Assembly: GCA_023426275.1 (NCBI GenBank)
Contig: JAFABC010000183.1
Location: 1-28,330, forward strand
Source: Pseudomonadota bacterium
GTDB taxonomy: Bacteria > Desulfobacterota > Desulfovibrionia > Desulfovibrionales > Desulfovibrionaceae
DNA length: 28,330 nucleotides
Direction of reading: 5' to 3'
Shown here: positions 23,670 through 28,330 of the stretch, in pieces
Numbering within the stretch: the first letter of the stretch is position 1
Layout: every line of letters begins with the position of its first letter
The notes under the pieces: generated by a model
Told to the model about the DNA's origin: nothing
Seen by the model: only the letters and a program-made list of their open reading frames with translations
The model's database searches: none
Position numbers and translations under genes: made by a program

Positions 23670-24558
23670 CCGCCATCTGTCGAAGGAACGGGGTTTCATC
23701 GCCGTCAATACAAAAAAGGAGCCGTTGGGAAAAATCCCCCTTGACGACCTGGCTTGCGTGCTCGTCTCTGGCCACGGGGTAACATATTCCAACGATCTTC
23801 TTGCCGCGTTGGCCGAACGCGCCATCCCGGTCGTTTTGTGCGGCAGCAACATGCAGCCGTTGGCCGTGCTCTGGCCACTGCGCAGCCACCACCTGAGCGG
23901 CCAGCGCATCAAGGCTCAGGCGGACATCTCAGTGCCGTTGCGCAAACGACTCTGGCAGGCGCTTGTCCAAGCAAAAATTTTGCTTCAGGCGTGCAACGCC
24001 GAGCAGCACGAGGCCAAAGCCGGACATCTACGCGCCCTGGCCAAAGCCGTGCGATCCGGAGATCCGGACAACCTCGAGGCCGAGGCGGCGAGAATCTACT
24101 TCAAGGTTTGCTTTGGTGCGAAGTTCAAACGTGACCGCAACGCTCCTGGCGTCAACGCCCAACTCAACTACGGCTATACAGTGCTGCGTGCCGCCACAGC
24201 CCGGGCGGTCATGCTGGCCGGGCTGCACCCCGCTTTTGGATTGCACCACTGCAACGCACGCAACTCCATGCCCCTCGTTGACGATGTTATGGAGCCCTTC
24301 CGACCTGTCGTAGACATGCTGGTGTTACGCTTGCAGCGCAACGGGAACGATGCCGTCGATAAGCAGGCAAAGTCATTGCTTAGCGCCTTGCCCAATGTGG
24401 ATATGCCCCTGCGCAAAAAAACCGGAACCGTCTCGAGTTGTCTTTCGGCTTTGACTGCCTCCCTTGCCGAAGTCTTTACAGGGGACGGACGGCGACTTGT
24501 TTTGCCGGACGGACTGATCCCCCTCGGGGAAACCACTCCACTGCCATGGCCATCCTAA
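23641..24558 (+). CDS. cas1: CRISPR-associated integrase Cas1 (type II)
   Basis: A 305-residue Cas1 that, with Cas2, inserts new spacers into the array. The N-terminal beta domain (about 1-75) contains VLVSGHGVTYSNDLLAALAE. The C-terminal helical domain has the metal-binding residues: E146 in LEAEAARIYF, H202/H203 in GLHHCN, and D215/E218 in VDDVMEPFRPVVD. The sequence is of the type II-C kind. It starts inside the cas9 3' end (29-bp overlap) with GAGG about 10 nt upstream and overlaps cas2 by 13 bp, so the three genes are tightly coupled. Neither Cas4 nor Csn2 follows, which fits subtype II-C. Confidence 0.96.
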   Translation: MQTLEIAGSNRHLSKERGFIAVNTKKEPLGKIPLDDLACVLVSGHGVTYSNDLLAALAERAIPVVLCGSNMQPLAVLWPLRSHHLSGQRIKAQADISVPLRKRLWQALVQAKILLQACNAEQHEAKAGHLRALAKAVRSGDPDNLEAEAARIYFKVCFGAKFKRDRNAPGVNAQLNYGYTVLRAATARAVMLAGLHPAFGLHHCNARNSMPLVDDVMEPFRPVVDMLVLRLQRNGNDAVDKQAKSLLSALPNVDMPLRKKTGTVSSCLSALTASLAEVFTGDGRRLVLPDGLIPLGETTPLPWPS

Positions 24559-24875
24559 GCAGGTATCGCATTTTGTGGATGCTCGTCATGTTCGACCTGC
24601 CGGTCTTGACCAAACAGGAACGAAAAGAAGCGAATGCATTCCGCAAGCGCTTACAGAACCAGGGATTCGAGCGCTGCCAATTATCCGTCTATGCGCGCTG
24701 GTGTCCGGGCAAGGAGGTTGCGCAGCGCCATCTGAAACAAATCAAAGGATTTCTTCCCGAAGGTGGCAAGGTGGACATCGTGACGATTACCGACAAACAA
24801 TATGAAAACATCATCACATTTGTCTCGAGCCGGAGAACACCGCGAAAAAAACGGGACCAATACACCTTGTTTTGA
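24546..24875 (+). CDS. cas2: CRISPR-associated protein Cas2 (type II)
   Basis: A 109-residue Cas2 that bridges Cas1 dimers in the spacer-integration complex. It reads SRYRILWMLVMFDLPVLTK, where MFDLPV is the family's first strand with its conserved aspartate, then LSVYARWCPGKE. It ends RDQYTLF, a tail typical of type II Cas2. I chose the ATG at 24546, which overlaps cas1 by 13 bp, because the SRYRxxWM segment before MFDLPV is kept in II-C Cas2 proteins; an internal ATG at 24579 is the shorter option. It ends 73 bp before the first repeat. Confidence 0.95.
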   Translation: MAILSRYRILWMLVMFDLPVLTKQERKEANAFRKRLQNQGFERCQLSVYARWCPGKEVAQRHLKQIKGFLPEGGKVDIVTITDKQYENIITFVSSRRTPRKKRDQYTLF

Positions 24876-24948
24876 CGCTACCTGGCCTGTTTTTTTGGGC
24901 AAACCACACAGAAATAGCCCATAATTACAAGGGGCTATTTCTGTATGG
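24876..24948. promoter_or_regulatory. CRISPR leader with a 13-bp palindrome
   Basis: This AT-richer stretch lies between cas2 and the first repeat. It holds a perfect 13-bp inverted repeat, ACAGAAATAGCCC (24908-24920) and GGGCTATTTCTGT (24932-24944), around an 11-bp AT-rich loop that ends 4 bp before the first repeat. No T-run follows on either strand, so it is not a standard terminator. It may guide spacer integration or end the minus-strand crRNA transcript. Calling this side the leader rests on the degenerate repeat being at the other end. Confidence 0.6.
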
Positions 24949-25380
24949 AGCGTAGCAGAAGGGAAAACGGGGTCAAGTCGCAACAGCCCTGTGTCGCCAT
25001 GCTCGATTTTATATAGCGTAGCAGAAGGGAAAACGGGGTCAAGTCGCAACAACGGAGAGAGGTCGCCGGTCGTAAGTTCAAGCGTAGCAGAAGGGAAAAC
25101 GGGGTCAAGTCGCAACGGAGGGCAACATGACCACACCACGCCCCGAAGCGTAGCAGAAGGGAAAACGGGGTCAAGTCGCAACAACAGGGAGTCCTGGTCG
25201 GCCATCAGCGGGAGCGTAGCAGAAGGGAAAACGGGGTCAAGTCGCAACTACAAGTCGGCCGCATCGGTCTGACCAAGAAGCGTAGCAGAAGGGAAAACGG
25301 GGTCAAGTCGCAACATCACCGGCCAGTTCGGTGGCGGGCGATTTAGCGTAGCAGAAGGGAAAACGGGGTCAATCCCCCGA
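24949..25380 (-). CRISPR. Type II-C CRISPR array, 7 repeats and 6 spacers
   Basis: Six identical 36-bp repeats start at 24949, 25015, 25081, 25147, 25213 and 25279. A seventh starts at 25345 and is identical for 28 bp, then diverges. On the plus strand the repeat reads AGCGTAGCAGAAGGG, then AAAACGGGGTCAAGTCGCAAC split over 24964-24984. All six spacers are exactly 30 bp, at 24985, 25051, 25117, 25183, 25249 and 25315. The tracrRNA pairing shows that the functional crRNA comes from the minus strand, where the repeat begins GTTGCGAC and ends TGCTACGCT. Each repeat then carries TTGACC, 16 bp, TACGCT with a TG extension, a promoter-like arrangement. I found no obvious match to any spacer elsewhere in the window by eye. 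Confidence 0.98.
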
Positions 25381-25460
25381 ACCCAAAAGGGTCCCTCTCA
25401 ACCTTGCCGGGTGGTTACACGCACAGAGCCCCCCCCAGCCAGCCCATACCCAAAAAAAAC

Positions 25461-25484
25461 AAGCCCCGGCCCAAACCGGGGCTT
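25461..25484 (-). terminator. Terminator of the phage tail operon
   Basis: AAGCCCCGG and CCGGGGCTT form a 9-bp stem around a 6-nt loop. On the minus strand a run of eight T follows. It ends the minus-strand tail genes about 40 bp past the last stop and shields the CRISPR array from late phage transcription. Confidence 0.9.
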
Positions 25485-25522
25485 GCCCTCTTCCCGCGCG
25501 CGGATCCGCGCCCACCCGATCG

Positions 25523-26218
25523 CTACGGCCAGGACACGGCCGCTTCGGCGGTGGCCACGCCGGCCAGATCGGCAGCATCGTCCCGCACGGCCGTCTTGGC
25601 CGCCACGCAGGCCGCGTGCACTGCCTGGGACCACAGCAGGATCTCCATGGTCAGGGCCAGGAAACTGGCGTTGTCATGCGGCCGCTCGGTATTGTCGGCA
25701 TCGGTCCAGGTGAACCCCTCCGGCAGCTCCAGCCCATTGGCGATCTTGGACTCGACGCCGGCGAAATTGTCCCGGGCATCCCGGTGCACGTCGTACCGCA
25801 CGCCGTGGCTGTCCACGTAGACTCCGTATTTGATGGCGTCACGCCGCGCATTGAGCCGCGTGCAGGCGGCGTCCCGGGCCGCGTCGACGTCCGGCGCCAA
25901 CCACTCCCCGCCGAACCGTGGTAGGTGCTGCGGCGGCTCGACGATGGCCACACCGTCCGGCAGTGCGACCGCCTGAATCGCGGCGGCCTGCTCGTCGGTG
26001 GCGCGATAGGCGGCATAGACGCCATCCAGATATGTCGGAGGCGTGACCTCATTGCCATCGCCGTCGTGCTCTCCAGGGGTGTCCAGCACGCGACCGGAGT
26101 AGGCATAGTCGCCAAGGGGCCGCTGGTCGCCCGCCTCATCGGGGGCGGTCAAGCCTGCGACATTCATAGCGGCTATGATAGCCGCCTCGGTAGTCGCCCG
26201 AAAGCAAAAGTCCTGCAC
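25523..26218 (-). CDS. Phage tail-fibre-associated protein with DUF4376-like domain
   Basis: A 231-residue protein. The C-terminal half (about residues 115-215), from ARDAACTRLNARRDAIKYGV to LLWSQAVHAACVAAKTAV, resembles the DUF4376 domain found at the end of phage tail proteins and tail-fibre assembly proteins. The N-terminal half is acidic with repeated YAYSG- and YAAYRATDEQAAAI-type segments. I set the start at the GTG at 26218, with AGGAG 8 nt upstream, rather than the TTG six codons earlier. It lies 21 bp after the tail fibre gene and is the last gene of the late operon. It probably acts as chaperone or accessory part of the fibre. Confidence 0.72.
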   Translation of the reverse strand: MQDFCFRATTEAAIIAAMNVAGLTAPDEAGDQRPLGDYAYSGRVLDTPGEHDGDGNEVTPPTYLDGVYAAYRATDEQAAAIQAVALPDGVAIVEPPQHLPRFGGEWLAPDVDAARDAACTRLNARRDAIKYGVYVDSHGVRYDVHRDARDNFAGVESKIANGLELPEGFTWTDADNTERPHDNASFLALTMEILLWSQAVHAACVAAKTAVRDDAADLAGVATAEAAVSWP

Positions 26219-26239
26219 GTTATAGGCTCCTATCAAAAA

Positions 26240-27883
26240 TTACGCTGTTATGGCCGGCAGAGTATCGTCCATCAATGGATAGGGAAAATAGGCAAGATGT
26301 CTGACATGACCATTCAACCTGTTCCCTCCAAGGGTGCCCCCAACACCAAAATATGTGAACGAAGCATACGGAGGCTGCGTTGCTCCATTGAGAGACATTG
26401 TTTCCCCGCCGTTGGTTGATGCACTGATTTTGTCTCCGTTTAATGACGCGACAATTCGGGTGCTTTCATTCTTTACGCTATCACCAAGGGGAAGCGCCGT
26501 TGATGCACCTGCATTCGCAACCACAATTTGTTTTCCGTACCCATTCGCTTCTCCATAGTCTGATACTGATATAAGGCTTGGGTATTGCCCAAAACTAGCG
26601 GCCATCGAGTATTCAATTTTGTTTGCCCCGAACTGCGAATAGGAAATATACAACGAAAAATTGGGGTAGCTAAAAGGGAACGCCCCTTTTTCTATTAACC
26701 ATGAGTCCTCTGCCCTGGTAGCGGTTGCCCCGGTTGTCTGGATATAGCTGGACGGTGTGGGGCCTTCTTCAAATTGTGCTCCCCAAACATAAAAACCGGA
26801 CGTTCCGTCTCCGGTGTATGTCTGAAGCAATTCAAGCTCCGTTTTTTCGATGAGAGAAATAAAGACACCCACATTGTCAACTGTCTGCAACACGAACGAT
26901 ACAGAGCAGCGAAACCAACCATCTTGATATTTTTCTATTTTTGGGATCAGGCTACCGGAATTTGAGAGAACAATTCCTGTTGCAATGTCGAAAAGAGCCA
27001 AAGGAAATGCACCATTGTTGTTGACTACCAAAGCCGCAGTCTGGCGCTCCGCAGCCTGGATAAATACAGAAAACGTGTATGTTTCCCCAGCTGTCAGGTT
27101 GTAGATGGTGTAAAAAGCATTATGACTATTGTCAGCTGCGGTAGTTTCGACAAGCTTGTCGGCAGTGACGTTGCCATCGGGAGCGGTTGCCGCGTTGGCG
27201 ACGATTGTCGTCCTGTTTTTCGCCCACGCGGCGTTAGCAAAATCCTCGGAGTACGGGATATTGTTTGTCCGCTGCTCCTCAATCAGCCAACCCAACAATT
27301 CGCCGTCCGCGTCCCACTCGCGCCGGATTACCCCGGCCGCCACAGTCTCGACTATCCCCGTAGGCCCGCGTCGCGTACCTACGGTGCTCCTGGCAAATGT
27401 ACCGAGCGGCACGGTGTCGCCAGTCGCGTTGCCGCAAAACAGGTTGAGCGTGGGCGGCTCTACACCCGGAAAAACTCCCAGCGTGTCCCGCATGGCCTGC
27501 ATCACGCCCGTTTGTTGGGCGTATTGGCCGGCCAGGGCGGCAGACGCGGCGGCGGCCTCGGCCTGCCCCGTCGCGGTGAGGGCAGCGGCGGCAGCGGTAT
27601 CCCGGGCGGCCAGGGTCGTATCGCGGGCGGCGGTCGCCTCGTCCGCAGCCCCGCCGGCGGATGCTGCTGCGGCCTCGGCGTCCATGGCGTCCTGTTCGGC
27701 CAGGGCCGCGTCGTTGGAGACGCTGACGGCCAGGGCATTGGCCTGGGCAGTCCAATCGGCCTGCTTGGACTGGTATTTCTCCAACGCGCGTAGGAAAGCC
27801 TCCATCTCCGGGTCAAACGTTTTGCTGTCCGGCTCCGGGGGGACCGGCAGGATGGGCAGGACGATATCGATCTGGTCAGCCAT
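26240..27883 (-). CDS. Phage tail fibre/receptor-binding protein
   Basis: A 547-residue fibre-like protein. Residues about 1-40 (MADQIDIVLPILPVPPEPDS) would attach to the tail. Residues 45-125 are an alanine-rich coiled-coil-like shaft. Residues about 140-200 contain TLNLFCGNATGDTVPLGTFA and RREWDADGELLGWLIEEQRT. NIPYSEDFANAAWAKNRTTI begins two jelly-roll, carbohydrate-binding-like modules to the end, as in many phage fibres. The part coding for residues about 200-540 is much lower in GC than the N-terminal part, a sign of module exchange. It is the likely host-recognition protein. It ends 21 bp before the DUF4376-like gene. Confidence 0.82.
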   Translation of the reverse strand: MADQIDIVLPILPVPPEPDSKTFDPEMEAFLRALEKYQSKQADWTAQANALAVSVSNDAALAEQDAMDAEAAAASAGGAADEATAARDTTLAARDTAAAAALTATGQAEAAAASAALAGQYAQQTGVMQAMRDTLGVFPGVEPPTLNLFCGNATGDTVPLGTFARSTVGTRRGPTGIVETVAAGVIRREWDADGELLGWLIEEQRTNNIPYSEDFANAAWAKNRTTIVANAATAPDGNVTADKLVETTAADNSHNAFYTIYNLTAGETYTFSVFIQAAERQTAALVVNNNGAFPLALFDIATGIVLSNSGSLIPKIEKYQDGWFRCSVSFVLQTVDNVGVFISLIEKTELELLQTYTGDGTSGFYVWGAQFEEGPTPSSYIQTTGATATRAEDSWLIEKGAFPFSYPNFSLYISYSQFGANKIEYSMAASFGQYPSLISVSDYGEANGYGKQIVVANAGASTALPLGDSVKNESTRIVASLNGDKISASTNGGETMSLNGATQPPYASFTYFGVGGTLGGNRLNGHVRHLAYFPYPLMDDTLPAITA

Positions 27884-27894
27884 GGCGCGCCTCG

Positions 27895-28330
27895 CTAGTT
27901 GATGCCGTTGATGTCCACCGACACGTCGGACACTTCATTGCCGGGGATCACGATTTTGAAATTTTCGAACAATCCGTGGATCGTCATGCATTCCAGCAAG
28001 CCGTCATTGTCGCAAATGTAGACGCATGGCACAGAGGACAATTGCGAGAAGAATCTATACACCATGTCGACATCCTTGGTCTTGATTCGAAGCGGGATAC
28101 TGTTCCGTTTCTTGTTTTGCCGCTTGGTGATGGTTGTCACGCCGAACGCGCTTGTCGTCACTTCGCTATAGTCGTTGATTGACAAAGACACGTTGTTTTG
28201 CGTCGTGGCAATCTCTTTGAGATAGCCTTCTTTTATCATGCCGCACTTTGCAGCGGTTGGACCCCAGATGTAGATGCGCAATGTGGTGTTGAAATAGGCC
28301 GGAAACCGGACGATCAGATCGGACCGGATG
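27895..28330 (-). CDS. Phage tail-region protein, partial (5' end beyond window)
   Basis: At least 144 residues are visible; the reading frame stays open to the window edge with no start needed before it. It contains IYIWGPTAAKCGMIKEGYLK, then KKRNSIPLRIKTKDVDMVYR and VPCVYICDNDGLLECM. I do not recognise the family. It lies 11 bp upstream of the tail fibre gene in the same direction, so it is probably a baseplate or tail protein acting next to the fibre. The in-frame TTG at 28281 has no ribosome-binding site and is not a credible start. Confidence 0.65.
   Translation of the reverse strand, partial: IRSDLIVRFPAYFNTTLRIYIWGPTAAKCGMIKEGYLKEIATTQNNVSLSINDYSEVTTSAFGVTTITKRQNKKRNSIPLRIKTKDVDMVYRFFSQLSSVPCVYICDNDGLLECMTIHGLFENFKIVIPGNEVSDVSVDINGIN

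Noticed and set aside
25183..25212. Spacer 4 resembling the tail fibre gene start near 27865-27885
   Set aside because: Only about 12 bases around the start codon are similar and the rest differs; not a credible self-target.
24935..25272. Repetitive open frames across the CRISPR array on both strands
   Set aside because: They arise because repeat plus spacer is 66 bp, a multiple of three; they are not proteins.
20341..25380. Possible csn2 or cas4 gene, which would make the system II-A or II-B
   Set aside because: No gene lies between cas2 and the array, and cas9 is preceded directly by the tracrRNA; the three-gene set fits II-C.

Overview
This is high-GC bacterial DNA. The gene content fits a sulfate-reducing deltaproteobacterium of the Desulfovibrionaceae (Desulfovibrio/Solidesulfovibrio type). 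That assignment is an inference from the rpsU-yqeY-mutS2-dnaG-rpoD order, the GC-rich codon use and the style of the intergenic hairpins; it was not tested against any database.

Chromosomal part (about 1-15812). A minus-strand radical SAM protein (49-1272) diverges from a plus-strand trio: an orphan ParA-type ATPase (1476-2267), a protein with a ParB-like N-terminal peptide and a repeat-bearing disordered linker (2277-3338), and a small amphi-Trp domain protein (3360-3623). A strong terminator closes the trio. Next comes an 89-bp inverted-repeat intergenic element (3743-3831), a second partial copy of which begins the window. The minus-strand macromolecular-synthesis cluster follows, in transcription order rpsU, yqeY, mutS2, dnaG, rpoD (10607 down to 3839). 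Upstream of it lie a 60-residue membrane protein, an HU-type histone-like protein, rsmA (ksgA) and a glycosyltransferase, all on the minus strand. A plus-strand GAF-GGDEF diguanylate cyclase and a tRNA-Arg(CCG) gene with its own promoter complete this half.

Mobile part (about 15790-28330 and beyond). A tyrosine integrase starts about 105 bp past the tRNA 3' end, so the tRNA 3' end is the likely attachment site. After it come an excisionase-like HTH protein, a small protein, a CII (CP76)-like regulator and a Cro-like HTH protein on the minus strand, then a divergent operator region and a CI-like repressor on the plus strand. The right end holds minus-strand tail-fibre genes and runs out of the window. 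I read this as the left part of a prophage.

Between the lysogeny module and the tail module, where phages often carry cargo ('moron') genes, sits a complete type II-C CRISPR-Cas locus. It has a divergent tracrRNA on the minus strand (about 20341-20436), cas9 (1065 aa, all nuclease motifs intact), cas1, cas2, a leader with a 13-bp palindrome, and an array of seven 36-bp repeats (the last one degenerate) with six 30-bp spacers. Each repeat, read on the minus strand, carries a promoter-like TTGACC-16-TACGCT with an extended TG. Two accessory genes precede it: a TerB-like/BRCT protein and a membrane-anchored small protein.

The two points most worth a second look are the complete Cas9 adaptive-immunity locus apparently carried by a prophage, and the ParA/adaptor/amphi-Trp cassette beside rpoD, which looks like an uncharacterised ParA-type positioning system.
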